Shown piece after piece: positions 9,592-18,606 of a stretch of DNA of 64,000 nt (the first letter of the stretch is position 1; the number at the start of each line of letters is the position of its first letter). Below the pieces are notes generated by a model that was given only the letters and a program-made list of their open reading frames with translations, was not told the DNA's origin and searched no databases. Source of the DNA: JAGNLA01 sp964639885 (GTDB lineage Bacteria > Caldisericota > Caldisericia > JAAYUI01); assembly GCA_964639885.1 (NCBI GenBank), contig CAZXEH010000006.1, positions 1 through 64,000 of the forward strand, given 5' to 3'. The position numbers were made by a program, and so were the translations under genes.

Positions 9592-10200
9592 TCACTCCTT
9601 GTCGATTGAAGTTCTGCCCCTGATTGCCTCAGAGAGCGTGACGGTGTCAGCAAATTCAATTTCTGTTCCAATTGGGATGCCTGAGGCTATCCTGGTTATG
9701 ACGCAACCTGAGCCTTCAAGTTCACGTCTTATGTACATGGCCGTTATGTTGCCTTCGTGTGTAAGGTTTGTGGCAAGGATCACTTCCCGGATTCCATCGC
9801 CTTTCACCCTTTTGATGAGCGTTGCAATGTTTAGTTTTTCTGGGCCGATTCCCTGTGCCAGTCTGATTGTTCCACCTAGAACGTGGTACACGCCCCTGAA
9901 AGTGCCAGCCTTTTCGATGGCAAGCAAATCTCTGGCCTCTTCAACAACCATGATCAGGGCGTGGTCGCGCTTAGCATCAACGCAGACCCCGCACTCACCA
10001 CCATCGCTCAGGTTGTGGCAGACAGGGCATCGTTTGACTTTTTCGTGAAGTGTCGCTATTGCATTTGCTATTTCCTGAGCCTCGGACGGTTCCATGTTCA
10101 GGATGAAAAGTGAAAGCCTTTCAGCTGACTTTGGGCCGATTCCAGGCAGTTTGTAGAGGTTGTCGACAAGTTCCTGGAAAGCCCTGACTGGATAGCTCAT
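9592..10200 (-). CDS. recR: Recombination mediator RecR
   Basis: 202 aa, the usual RecR length. A helix-hairpin-helix sits at the N-terminus (LPGIGPKSAERL), then a four-cysteine zinc finger (CPVC...CGVC, about residues 58-75), a Toprim domain starting near the VVEEARDL motif, and a C-terminal Walker-B-like region. RecR works with RecF/RecO to load RecA on gapped DNA. The order dnaX-ybaB-recR is one of the most conserved small clusters in bacteria, which confirms the identity. It overlaps ybaB by 4 bp. Confidence 0.97.
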   Translation of the reverse strand: MSYPVRAFQELVDNLYKLPGIGPKSAERLSLFILNMEPSEAQEIANAIATLHEKVKRCPVCHNLSDGGECGVCVDAKRDHALIMVVEEARDLLAIEKAGTFRGVYHVLGGTIRLAQGIGPEKLNIATLIKRVKGDGIREVILATNLTHEGNITAMYIRRELEGSGCVITRIASGIPIGTEIEFADTVTLSEAIRGRTSIDKE

Positions 10201-10487
10201 TGATTGAGCAGTTCCATCGTCTTTCTTGCTGCTTCGTTTCTTGAATCTGCCTGTGCGCTTGATATTGCCTGGAGAATGAGCTTTGAGAGGTCGTCGGGTT
10301 TAAGTCTTATGGCCTCATCATTGAGCTTCATTCCGATGATTTCCAGCTTGCCATTGGCAACCACTGTCACTGTTGCGTCACCTTTTTTCATTTCCTTCTC
10401 GAACTTCATAGCCGAGAGTTCTTTCTCAAGTTTTTGCTGTTGGGCTCTGAGTTTGTTTGCGTCCTTGAGCATGTCCATGAACCCCAT
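10197..10487 (-). CDS. ybaB: YbaB/EbfC family nucleoid-associated protein
   Basis: 96 aa. It has an N-terminal charged coiled-coil helix (MGFMDMLKDANKLRAQQ) and the YbaB signature GDATVTVVANGKLEI in the central sheet. The family binds DNA as a dimer and is nearly always encoded between dnaX and recR, as here. It overlaps dnaX by 1 bp and recR by 4 bp, so translation is coupled. Confidence 0.94.
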   Translation of the reverse strand: MGFMDMLKDANKLRAQQQKLEKELSAMKFEKEMKKGDATVTVVANGKLEIIGMKLNDEAIRLKPDDLSKLILQAISSAQADSRNEAARKTMELLNQ

Positions 10488-12073
10488 CAGTTCACCTCTG
10501 CCTTTCCGCCGAACAGGTTGAATGCCTGCTTCACCTGTTCATCTTCCAATATGTCTTTTGCTTCAATTTTCTGCAGTTTGACTACAATTTGCATTTCCGA
10601 GCCATAAATTTTTTGTGCAATTGCCTTGAGTTTAAGGATGTTTGCCGGTTCCGTCAGCCTTGCTTTTTCAAATTCAGCATCAGAGGGGAATGTAAGTGAA
10701 ATTGTGCCGGATTCCTCAGTCAAGCCTATGAGTCTTGAAAGGAATGCAAAGAGGATTACGTCAGATTCTTTGGCAGCTGACTTGAATCTTTCCACCGGAT
10801 TGCCGTCAGTTGATGGTGCAACAACCGTCTCAGACTGTTGAGTCTGTGGTTCGACCGGCTTTTGCTCTTCGACCGGCTGAGGTTTGGGGGGTTCTGGTTG
10901 TGGTGGAGGTGGAGTTGCTGGTTTGGGTTGAGACTCTGGTTTAGGTTTGGCAAGCGGCGCTTCGGTGGCTGGCCTTGCAGGTTCGCCTGAAATCAAATCC
11001 AGCACTGCCATTTCAAGCGAAGCCAGAGCCGAGAAGGCATACTTCATCTGGGCGACAAGCTCCCTGAATTTGACCTCTATCCACCTTAATTTGTCAAAAC
11101 TGAAAGATTTAGCTTCCTGCTCAATCAAAGCAACATCGATAGCATAATCGGAAGCCAAATCTGATTTTGTCATGCCAATGGCTGCGAGCATGAGAATATG
11201 GAATCTGGAAAGCAGGTCTTTTGCCATCTGTTCAGGTTCCCTGCCGTCACGGTATGCGTTCCTGATCAATTCTATCGTTTCTTTGGACTGATTGCCGGCG
11301 ATGCCCATTACAAGGCTGTGAACGAGTCTTTCACCGGTCAGGCCAAGCATGGCTGCAACATTTTCGTTGTCAATTGCACCTTCAGTGAACGAAGCAATCT
11401 GGTCGAGCATGGACTCAGCATCCCTCAGTGAACCGTTGCTCTCGATTGCAATCATTCTCAGGGCTTCGTCGGATATGTTTATATTTTCGGCATCGGAAAT
11501 CTTGCGAAGAAGCTGGACCTGACTGTCTGTTGGGATGCGCTTGAGGTCAAACCTCATACAACGACTCAGGATGGTAACGGGGATCTTGTGAGGTTCAGTG
11601 GTGGCGAGCAGAAAAATAACGTGTGGAGGCGGTTCTTCGAGGGTCTTCAGGAGTGCGTTGAAAGCTTCGTCTGTGAGCATGTGGACTTCATCGATGATGT
11701 AAACTTTGTACCGGGACATTGCCGGCGCAAACTTCACTTTTTCGCGAAGCTCGCGGATGTCGTCCACGCCCCTGTTTGAGGCAGCATCAATCTCTATGAC
11801 GTCCAGACTTGTGCCGTCCTTGATTGCCACACAGCTTGGGCAGACCTGGCAAGGATTTGGTGTGATGCCTTCCTTGCAGTTAACCGATTTTGCAAGGATT
11901 CGGGCAAACGAGGTTTTTCCGGTTCCCCTCGGCCCGCAGAAAAGGTAGGCGTGGGAAATCTTTTGTGCTTTGAGCGCGTTTTTGAGCGTTCTTACAACAA
12001 AATCCTGCCCGATGATCTGGTCGAGATCCTGTGAGCGCCACTTTCTGTATAACGAAACGTAGTTTTCAGACAC
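10487..12073 (-). CDS. dnaX: DNA polymerase III subunit gamma/tau
   Basis: 528 aa. Walker A GPRGTGKT is at 47-54, a zinc module uses Cys66, Cys75, Cys78 and Cys81, Walker B is DEVHML (about 129-134), and sensor 1 follows. AAA+ domains I-II and the collar domain III run to about 365. A Pro/Glu/Gln-rich linker (about 370-425) leads to a C-terminal tau-like domain. It loads the sliding clamp in the replisome. No obvious slippery A-tract for a programmed frameshift was noticed. The start is GTG, not ATG; no Shine-Dalgarno is seen, and a strong promoter ends 8 bp before the GTG, so the transcript is probably leaderless. Confidence 0.96.
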   Translation of the reverse strand: MSENYVSLYRKWRSQDLDQIIGQDFVVRTLKNALKAQKISHAYLFCGPRGTGKTSFARILAKSVNCKEGITPNPCQVCPSCVAIKDGTSLDVIEIDAASNRGVDDIRELREKVKFAPAMSRYKVYIIDEVHMLTDEAFNALLKTLEEPPPHVIFLLATTEPHKIPVTILSRCMRFDLKRIPTDSQVQLLRKISDAENINISDEALRMIAIESNGSLRDAESMLDQIASFTEGAIDNENVAAMLGLTGERLVHSLVMGIAGNQSKETIELIRNAYRDGREPEQMAKDLLSRFHILMLAAIGMTKSDLASDYAIDVALIEQEAKSFSFDKLRWIEVKFRELVAQMKYAFSALASLEMAVLDLISGEPARPATEAPLAKPKPESQPKPATPPPPQPEPPKPQPVEEQKPVEPQTQQSETVVAPSTDGNPVERFKSAAKESDVILFAFLSRLIGLTEESGTISLTFPSDAEFEKARLTEPANILKLKAIAQKIYGSEMQIVVKLQKIEAKDILEDEQVKQAFNLFGGKAEVN

Positions 12074-12109
12074 AGCATAAAAGTATATCCTGATCCACTA
12101 TTGTGTCAA
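12074..12109 (-). promoter_or_regulatory. Promoter of the dnaX operon, predicted leaderless
   Basis: On the minus strand TTGACA (12109-12104), a 16-nt spacer and TATACT (12087-12082) are followed by only 8 nt before the GTG at 12073. Transcription would begin 0-2 nt upstream of the start codon. Confidence 0.72.
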
Positions 12110-12164
12110 TAAACCTTCATCATTAAAGATTTTCTCATCCATTAAGCCTAAACATGGTTATCTA

Positions 12165-12211
12165 TTGACAAATTTTCAACAAATTGTTATGAATATAATT
12201 TAGAAAAGGAG
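12165..12211 (+). promoter_or_regulatory. Promoter and ribosome site of the AT-rich lipoprotein gene
   Basis: TTGACA at 12165-12170 is followed after 17 nt by TATGAA (12188-12193) and, overlapping just downstream, by a perfect TATAAT (12194-12199) that is too far (23 nt) from that -35. AAAGGAG at 12205-12211 sits 5 nt before the ATG at 12217, so this gene keeps a short leader with a clear Shine-Dalgarno. Confidence 0.6.
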
Positions 12212-12216
12212 CTTAC

Positions 12217-13848
12217 ATGAGAAAAACTATATTGGTGATGTTTTCAATACTTTTCGTGTTTGTTTTTACAAGTTGCAATGACTTAACGATGTCACAACCG
12301 ACAAATGTGCCATCAGATCCAAATATTAATTATAAAAGCAGTATAGATACGGAGTATTTAGTACCACATATCTCAAAAACCGATAGTGCCACTCAAGTGA
12401 TTCAAGGATTCATTAACCTTGACTACAACAAACAGTGGCTAAGTGGTGACTGGCGGCCTGTTAAAAGCATTGAAACATCTGATGTGAGGAGAACAATTCT
12501 TAATATACCAAGACCATGGGAAGACTTAACCGATCATGGGTCAAAGTTTATTTATGATTGCATCGACTATTATACATGGAATAGACCACCACCAACCAGG
12601 AATAACATTAAAGGAACTAATAATAAAGAAAGCGTTGTAGAACCAGATCAATCGATCAAAACCCTACCTAGTATTTATAGGCAGTTTATAAAAACTTCCA
12701 GTATTTCATCAATGAAGATCAAAATTTGGGGCATTGGCTCAACAGATGTTTATATTGATCCGCCATCCAATGTTGCACTTGTGCAACTGCCATCTAAGAC
12801 CAATAATCCATGGTATATTGGACATGCTGAAGCTGCTGAAAATCAACTGACGACATTAATATTTGACAAAGTATACCCTGGAACCCATTGCCTTTATTTT
12901 GTGCACAAATCACATGAGTCTGTTAATTTTTTTGGGATCTGCTATGAGATCATGTTGGAAAGCATAAGTTCACAGCTTAGTGATGGTGGGTGGACTATCA
13001 CTGAAGGTAACTGTGCATGCGCGGTTAGTAACGCATCTGCGCAAACACTCGAACATGAGAACGATTGGAGCAATATCGTAAACAGCGGTACTGGGTCTAA
13101 GATACCCAAGGGTATAGATTTAAATCAGTATAAAGAATTCAACTGGGATTCACCCAATGGCACACCTGTTGGTAGTGAGTGGCAATTTGGAACGTGGAAC
13201 CCAATATCAGTAATTAGTTGTGATCAAGCTGATAATCTTTCGCAAATCGGATGGCAAAACTCAGGTGCTTGGGGTGCAGCGACAAAAGGAACTCCTTGGC
13301 ACAAACAATACAATAAAGGAGCTTGCTGGATTTACTCTCCACCCCACCAAATACCTGGCAGCAGTGTTTGGAACAAGGAACGTGGATGGAAGAACACACC
13401 GCTTTACTATACCAACATTTACCGACAAACATTCTCGGTAGATAAGAATTGCACTGCTGATCTCTCTATATATACAAACGATATTGTAGATGTATACCTC
13501 GATCCAATTGAAGACAAATCACTAACATCAGGTCAACAATGGTGGTACTCAAACACCCCAATAATTTGGCAAGGACACATTCCCAATCCACCAAGATATC
13601 CTGGTTTTCCTTCGCCATCTTATTATTATCTTGGCCGAGCAGACAAACAAACAAGAGGCATGATAATCCCACTTCAAAATCTTCTTACACCTGGAACACA
13701 TACTCTATATTTTATTCACAGAAACGATACAGAAATAGCAGCAAATACTAGCTATCTAAAGATGAGTAAAAAAACTGATTACTTTGGTTTTCTCTTTACT
13801 CTGTGCTGCAGAGAGAACTGCCCTTGCACGAATGAGAGTACAAAATAA
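12217..13848 (+). CDS. Unrecognised lipoprotein with an internally duplicated domain
   Basis: 543 aa. An N-terminal signal with lipobox FTSC (Cys at about residue 20) indicates a secreted lipoprotein. The rest is two related halves: IYRQ at about 152 and 400, VY(I/L)DP at about 177 and 425, PGTH-LYF-H at about 222 and 493, each followed by an aromatic YFGF/FFGI-type motif. The first two pairs are spaced 248 residues apart, the third about 270. Many Trp, Tyr, Pro and Cys residues suggest a beta-rich, possibly carbohydrate- or ligand-binding domain, but I do not recognise the family. Base composition and codon use are visibly more AT-rich than the flanking dnaX and metG, which suggests a recently gained or fast-evolving gene. 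It has its own promoter and stands alone. Confidence 0.8.
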   Translation: MRKTILVMFSILFVFVFTSCNDLTMSQPTNVPSDPNINYKSSIDTEYLVPHISKTDSATQVIQGFINLDYNKQWLSGDWRPVKSIETSDVRRTILNIPRPWEDLTDHGSKFIYDCIDYYTWNRPPPTRNNIKGTNNKESVVEPDQSIKTLPSIYRQFIKTSSISSMKIKIWGIGSTDVYIDPPSNVALVQLPSKTNNPWYIGHAEAAENQLTTLIFDKVYPGTHCLYFVHKSHESVNFFGICYEIMLESISSQLSDGGWTITEGNCACAVSNASAQTLEHENDWSNIVNSGTGSKIPKGIDLNQYKEFNWDSPNGTPVGSEWQFGTWNPISVISCDQADNLSQIGWQNSGAWGAATKGTPWHKQYNKGACWIYSPPHQIPGSSVWNKERGWKNTPLYYTNIYRQTFSVDKNCTADLSIYTNDIVDVYLDPIEDKSLTSGQQWWYSNTPIIWQGHIPNPPRYPGFPSPSYYYLGRADKQTRGMIIPLQNLLTPGTHTLYFIHRNDTEIAANTSYLKMSKKTDYFGFLFTLCCRENCPCTNESTK

Positions 13849-13933
13849 ACATCTTGTATTAATAGCCCAACCTTGATTTGGTATCGTTTTCACTGATATT
13901 TGTTCATAATTACATTTCCGGAGGTTTGAAAGC

Positions 13934-15853
13934 ATGAACAAGTATTACGTAACGACGCCAATCTACTACATCAACGATGACCCGCACATAGGCCACGTCT
14001 ACACCACCATGGCCGCAGACATCATCGCAAGATACAGGAAGAGCCTTGGCGCCGAAGTCATGTTTCTCACCGGAACAGATGAAAACGCTGTAAAAATTGA
14101 CCGTGTTGCCAAGCAGAAAGGCATGTCCACACAGGATTTTGTTGATCAGCTTGCAACCAAGTGGAAAGCATACTTCAAGGATTTTGGCCTCGAATTCAAC
14201 GATTTCATCAGGACAACAGAGGACAGGCACAAAAAAACCGTCGTGGCGATGATCAAGCAGCTGTACGACCAGGGCGACATCTACAAGGGAAAATACGAAG
14301 GCTGGTATTGTGTTCCTTGCGAAACCTACTTCCTCGAACAAGATTTGAAGGACGGAAATTGCCCGGACTGTGGCAGACCAGTTGAAAAAATCTCTGAAGA
14401 AAACTACTTCTTCGCCCTCTCCAAGTACAAAGAAAAACTCCTTAAGTATTACGATGAACACCCAGATTTTGTGCTCCCTAAATCCCGCTACAACGAAATT
14501 TACTCAATCCTCAAGGGCGACCTGAAGGACAAGTCGTTCACGAGAACCGGAATGGAATGGGGCATCAAGGTTCCATTCGATCCTGACCACGTTGTGTACG
14601 TCTGGGCCGACGCTCTTTGCAATTATCTGACAGCCGTGGGTTACATGGACGACAGGGAAAAATTCAACAAATTCTGGCCGGCAGACGTTCATCTCATCGG
14701 CAAAGACATCATCATTTTCCACTGCATCATCTGGCCGGCAATGCTCATGGCTCTCGGTCTCCCGCTTCCAAAACACATCTTCGCTCACGGCTGGTGGACA
14801 TCCGAAGGCAGGAAGATGAGCAAATCAGTAGGAAACTTCGTGGTTCCCCACCTTGAAGTCGAGAGGATCATTCAGTCAACCGGCACATCCAAAGCTCTAG
14901 CACAGGACGCATTCAGGTATTTCCTGTTCAGGGAGCTCCCGTTTGGAGAAGATGGAGACTACTCGAAAACCAACTTCGAAACCCGTTTCAACGCTGATCT
15001 TGCCAACGATCTTGGCAACCTGCTCAACCGATCTTTGAAGATGCTTCAGAAAAACTTCGGTGGAAAGGTGCCTGAAGGCAAAACGCTGCCTGACCTTGAA
15101 GCCAAATTCAATGAGACATTGTCTTCGTTTCGGGAGAAATTTGAAAATTTCCAGTTCTCGCAGGCTCTTGAAGTGCTCTGGGGTTATGTCAACGCCCTCA
15201 ACACCAGTATCGAAGTCAATAAACCATGGGAACTTGTAAAACAGGGAAAAACTGAAGAGCTGGCAAATCTTCACTACTCACTCATCGACGGAATCGCCCT
15301 CATCTCGGGACTCCTCTACCCATTCATGCCAAACACCGCCACTGAATTGGCGAAGGCAACCGGTCTGGCCAACCCACCATCCATTGATGGACTCAAAAAC
15401 GGACTCCTGAAACCAGGCACGCAGACGCACGAAACTCCAGTCATGTTCCCAAGAATTGAAAAGAAAGTTCAAAAAGAGGAAATCAAGCCAACACCGGTTC
15501 AGTCTGCCCAGCCACCACAGCCAGCTGATGAGTTGATCCCAATTGAGGAGTTCCAGAAGTTCAAATTCAGGATTGGCAAAGTTTTGACGGCCGAAAAAGT
15601 GAAGGATGCCGTCAAGCTTTTAAAACTCACTGTCGACATCGGCATCGAGACCAGAACTGTTGTGGCCGGCATCGCCATGTGGTATCAGCCTGAAGACCTG
15701 ATCGGCAAACTGATTGTGGTTGTGGCAAACCTGAAACCAGCCAAACTTCGTGGCATCATGTCGGAAGGAATGCTCATGGCTGCAACCGGCTCTGAGTATG
15801 TAGCAATCCTTTCGCCGGAAAAGCCGGTTGAACCAGGATCAATCGTCAAATAA
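13934..15853 (+). CDS. metG: Methionyl-tRNA synthetase
   Basis: 639 aa. The HIGH signature is PHIGH (about 16-20), the KMSKS loop is KMSKSVGN near 295, and a knuckle with CVPC and CPDC supplies four Cys ligands. An anticodon-binding helical domain follows, then a linker rich in Pro/Gln and a C-terminal tRNA-binding EMAP-II/Trbp111-like domain (about 535-639), the dimerising arrangement common in bacteria. CGGAGG about 9 nt upstream supports the ATG at 13934. tatD starts in the stop codon (TAATG). A weak -35/-10 (TTGATT at 13873, GATATT at 13895) may drive the pair. Confidence 0.97.
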   Translation: MNKYYVTTPIYYINDDPHIGHVYTTMAADIIARYRKSLGAEVMFLTGTDENAVKIDRVAKQKGMSTQDFVDQLATKWKAYFKDFGLEFNDFIRTTEDRHKKTVVAMIKQLYDQGDIYKGKYEGWYCVPCETYFLEQDLKDGNCPDCGRPVEKISEENYFFALSKYKEKLLKYYDEHPDFVLPKSRYNEIYSILKGDLKDKSFTRTGMEWGIKVPFDPDHVVYVWADALCNYLTAVGYMDDREKFNKFWPADVHLIGKDIIIFHCIIWPAMLMALGLPLPKHIFAHGWWTSEGRKMSKSVGNFVVPHLEVERIIQSTGTSKALAQDAFRYFLFRELPFGEDGDYSKTNFETRFNADLANDLGNLLNRSLKMLQKNFGGKVPEGKTLPDLEAKFNETLSSFREKFENFQFSQALEVLWGYVNALNTSIEVNKPWELVKQGKTEELANLHYSLIDGIALISGLLYPFMPNTATELAKATGLANPPSIDGLKNGLLKPGTQTHETPVMFPRIEKKVQKEEIKPTPVQSAQPPQPADELIPIEEFQKFKFRIGKVLTAEKVKDAVKLLKLTVDIGIETRTVVAGIAMWYQPEDLIGKLIVVVANLKPAKLRGIMSEGMLMAATGSEYVAILSPEKPVEPGSIVK

Positions 15854-16617
15854 TGCAAATGTTTGATACGCACGCCCATCTCGACCTTGTTGACTACAAG
15901 GATGAGAGGCAGCTTGTAATAAAACGTTCGTTTGAGCAAGGCATTTGCGGAATCATCAATGTAGGGTTTGATCTCGCTTCGTCGATAAGGTCAATCGAGC
16001 TTGCAAGAAACAATGAACTGATCTGGGCTTCAGTTGGCATCCATCCTCACGAGGCAAAAACCTGGAACAACGAAATGGCCGACAAAATCAGGTCTCTTGC
16101 CAAAGAAAACAAAGTCGTGGCAATCGGAGAGATTGGGCTGGACTATTACAGGAACCTGTCCGAACCGAGTCAGCAGATGAAAGCGTTTGAAGATCAGCTG
16201 GAACTGGCAAAGGAACTGGACATACCAATTGTCATCCACAACCGTGACGCTTCCGGCGACGTCGTTCGGACGCTCCAGAAGCACAAACCAAAAAATGTGC
16301 TACTGCATTGCTTTTCGGCAGACACAATGGTTGCAAGATGGATTTTCGACCAGGGATACATGGTTTCTTTCGGTGGCGGCATCACCTACCCAAGGAGCGA
16401 ATGGGTCTGGGAAGTGGTTCGGATGGCACCCGAAGACAGTTATGTTCTCGAAACCGACTGCCCATACCTTTCTCCGGTTCCGCTAAGAGGCAAAAGAAAT
16501 GAGCCGGCATACATAAGACATACACTTGTAAAAGTTTCTAATCTAAGAGATAAGCTTCCAGAAGAAATAGCAGTTACAACAACTAAAAACGCAAAGAGAT
16601 TTTTCAGAATTTCCTGA
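15853..16617 (+). CDS. tatD: TatD family metal-dependent deoxyribonuclease
   Basis: 254 aa, the normal TatD length. Metal ligands are visible: H7 and H9 in THAHLD, the Glu of AIGEIGLDYY, HNR, the LLHCFS histidine and the late Asp in LETDCPYL. TatD enzymes are 3'-5' exonucleases or hydrolases of damaged DNA. metG-tatD is a widely conserved pair, here joined by a 1-bp stop/start overlap. The stop TGA directly abuts the stop of the convergent propeller gene (TGATCA at 16615-16620), with no terminator hairpin between them. Confidence 0.95.
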   Translation: MQMFDTHAHLDLVDYKDERQLVIKRSFEQGICGIINVGFDLASSIRSIELARNNELIWASVGIHPHEAKTWNNEMADKIRSLAKENKVVAIGEIGLDYYRNLSEPSQQMKAFEDQLELAKELDIPIVIHNRDASGDVVRTLQKHKPKNVLLHCFSADTMVARWIFDQGYMVSFGGGITYPRSEWVWEVVRMAPEDSYVLETDCPYLSPVPLRGKRNEPAYIRHTLVKVSNLRDKLPEEIAVTTTKNAKRFFRIS

Positions 16618-18606
16618 TCAATCGCCAGGAATTGTAATCTCGATATTTGGTGTGTTTGGCTTGTATTCTATCAATGCGCCGAAAACCCATGCCATGAAAT
16701 CAATTGGCACACATGTCCTGCTTTCCTTGATTGTGGCAGGATAGAACATGCTCTGGATGGAGGGTTTGCCATCTCCCAGCTGAATGATGCAGGCTGACTT
16801 GCCAATGCTGAAAGTGACCTTAACCTTGCGTTTTTCGTATTCAAGTGTGGTTTTCTTGTTGGCAGCATCCCAGGTGACGGTGCAGCCGAAGCTGTCTTCA
16901 ACAAATCTCACAGGAACCATAGTGACAATAGCAGGGGGTGGCGATTTCCACGGTGCGACAGCCAGGGTGATCGGTTCACCACTTATGAAAGCAGTCTTTG
17001 AGCCAATCGTCATGTTTACAAACTTTGAAGGGTTTCTGACAATATTGACCGAAACGTCTATTGTTGCATTACCACCATTTGAAACAATCCTGATGATGGC
17101 ATTATATGTATTTGCCTGCTGGTTTTTGGCATCAAAAGTTACTGTAACTTCCTTGAATTCACCGGCATTGAGAATGAAATTGTCAGGATCAGCTGATATC
17201 CAGCCTCTGGAGGAAAGAATCTGAACCTCCAGTTTTCCGCCGCCTCTGTTCTGGACATCAAAAGTTTTTGTGATTGTCTTGTTGATTGGTAGAGATGTGA
17301 CAACAATTTCTTTGGTCTCTACTCCTAGTTCCGGAGCTGAATCACCGGTTGCCAGAGAATAAATGAAGCCATCGTCTGCGCCAACGTAAACGTTGTTCAG
17401 GGCTATGGCTGGTGACGACCTTATCGGATTGTCAATGATTTTTGAGGACAGGTTTGCACCGGTCGATAACTTAACCACTGACATCTTGCCTTCTGTTGTT
17501 GTGAAATAAACGTAATCACCACCGATTGATGGGGTCGAAACAATGTTCTTTTTTGTGTTGGTTGACCAGACAAAATCGCCCTTGGCCTCAGTGATGCAGT
17601 AAAGGGTTTTCTCGGCAGCGAAAACAATGTTTCCTCTGGCTATGGCCGGTGAAGATTCAATTTTCTTGTCGCCTACATCGTACTTCCAGATTGTGGAACC
17701 ATCTTTGTCGCTCAGGGCATAAACTGAACCGCTTTCGGTTGTTACGATGATTTTACCGGCTGAGTATGCAGGAGAGGAGTTGATTGCGCCGTTGAGCTTG
17801 ACCTGCCATTTTACAGTTGGCATATCCTTTTGCTGGACACCCTTTGTTTTGTCATAGGGCGGTTTCATCTCGATGCAATAGAAATTTTTCGAGGAACTGC
17901 CAAAATACAGGTAGTTTCCATAGAAAGCTGGACTGCTTCTGATCACACCATCAGTACCGAGATCAGGGAGTCTCCATCTGATTGCCGGATCCCTGTTTTT
18001 CAAATCAAATCCGTAAAGATAGCCGTTGCTTGCGCCAACCACAACAATCTGGTGATTTTCCGAGATTACTGGTGAAGTGGTCACTGAAGCTGACTGGATC
18101 GCAAGGTTGTATCTGTGAATGAGTCTTCCTGAATCGGCGTTTAGAACCAGAAGGTTTTGCCCCCATGGCATATAGATTTTGCCGTCGACCGTTGGTGAGA
18201 TTGTCAGCTTAGCCTTTGGAAAATCGATCGCCCCGTTTGGCCACGGCTTTTCGCCGTTTTCAACGTAGTCTGCCAGCCAGTTTGACTGGTTTTCAGGGAA
18301 TTTCCACTGGATCGTGCCATCTTCGGCGTCAAGAGAGCAGAGCACTCCCTTTCCTTCTCCTTCGGTTGCAACGAAGCAATCCTTGTTAAAAATGACAGGT
18401 GAAGCCGATATTTCAGATTTGAGGTTCTGTTTCCAGTTGACTTTCATGACTGGAGGTTCAACAAATTGGTTTGTGGCCGACGTTCTCATGTAATTGCCCT
18501 TGAACGTAAACCAATCATTGCCCGCGCCTTTTGCAGGCACAGCAAGACCAGTCAGCAATGCAATCGCCAGGACAATCTTAATCCTCAAGCGGTTGAACCC
18601 AGCCAT
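16618..18606 (-). CDS. Secreted PQQ-type beta-propeller protein with stalk domain
   Basis: 662 aa. The N-terminal signal peptide ends near residue 27 (PAKGAG). PQQ/quinoprotein-like blades run from about 30 to 430, each with the YALSDKDGSTIWKY-type pattern (positions alternate turn, Asp/Gly and Trp). About 430-530 is an Ig/BACON-like domain very similar in pattern to the one in the protein at 2-3850. The C-terminal 130 residues are copper-amine-oxidase N-domain-like stalk units with VPVRFVEDSFG. There is no sign that PQQ is bound; such propellers usually act as scaffolds, as in BamB. It starts 29 bp inside the end of the pflX-like gene and appears to be its operon partner. Function unknown, probably envelope scaffold or sensing. 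Confidence 0.87.
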   Translation of the reverse strand: MAGFNRLRIKIVLAIALLTGLAVPAKGAGNDWFTFKGNYMRTSATNQFVEPPVMKVNWKQNLKSEISASPVIFNKDCFVATEGEGKGVLCSLDAEDGTIQWKFPENQSNWLADYVENGEKPWPNGAIDFPKAKLTISPTVDGKIYMPWGQNLLVLNADSGRLIHRYNLAIQSASVTTSPVISENHQIVVVGASNGYLYGFDLKNRDPAIRWRLPDLGTDGVIRSSPAFYGNYLYFGSSSKNFYCIEMKPPYDKTKGVQQKDMPTVKWQVKLNGAINSSPAYSAGKIIVTTESGSVYALSDKDGSTIWKYDVGDKKIESSPAIARGNIVFAAEKTLYCITEAKGDFVWSTNTKKNIVSTPSIGGDYVYFTTTEGKMSVVKLSTGANLSSKIIDNPIRSSPAIALNNVYVGADDGFIYSLATGDSAPELGVETKEIVVTSLPINKTITKTFDVQNRGGGKLEVQILSSRGWISADPDNFILNAGEFKEVTVTFDAKNQQANTYNAIIRIVSNGGNATIDVSVNIVRNPSKFVNMTIGSKTAFISGEPITLAVAPWKSPPPAIVTMVPVRFVEDSFGCTVTWDAANKKTTLEYEKRKVKVTFSIGKSACIIQLGDGKPSIQSMFYPATIKESRTCVPIDFMAWVFGALIEYKPNTPNIEITIPGD

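Noticed and set aside
12194..12199. Perfect TATAAT as the -10 paired with TTGACA at 12165
   Set aside because: The spacer would be 23 nt; the overlapping TATGAA at 17 nt is the better partner, or TATAAT acts with a weak -35.
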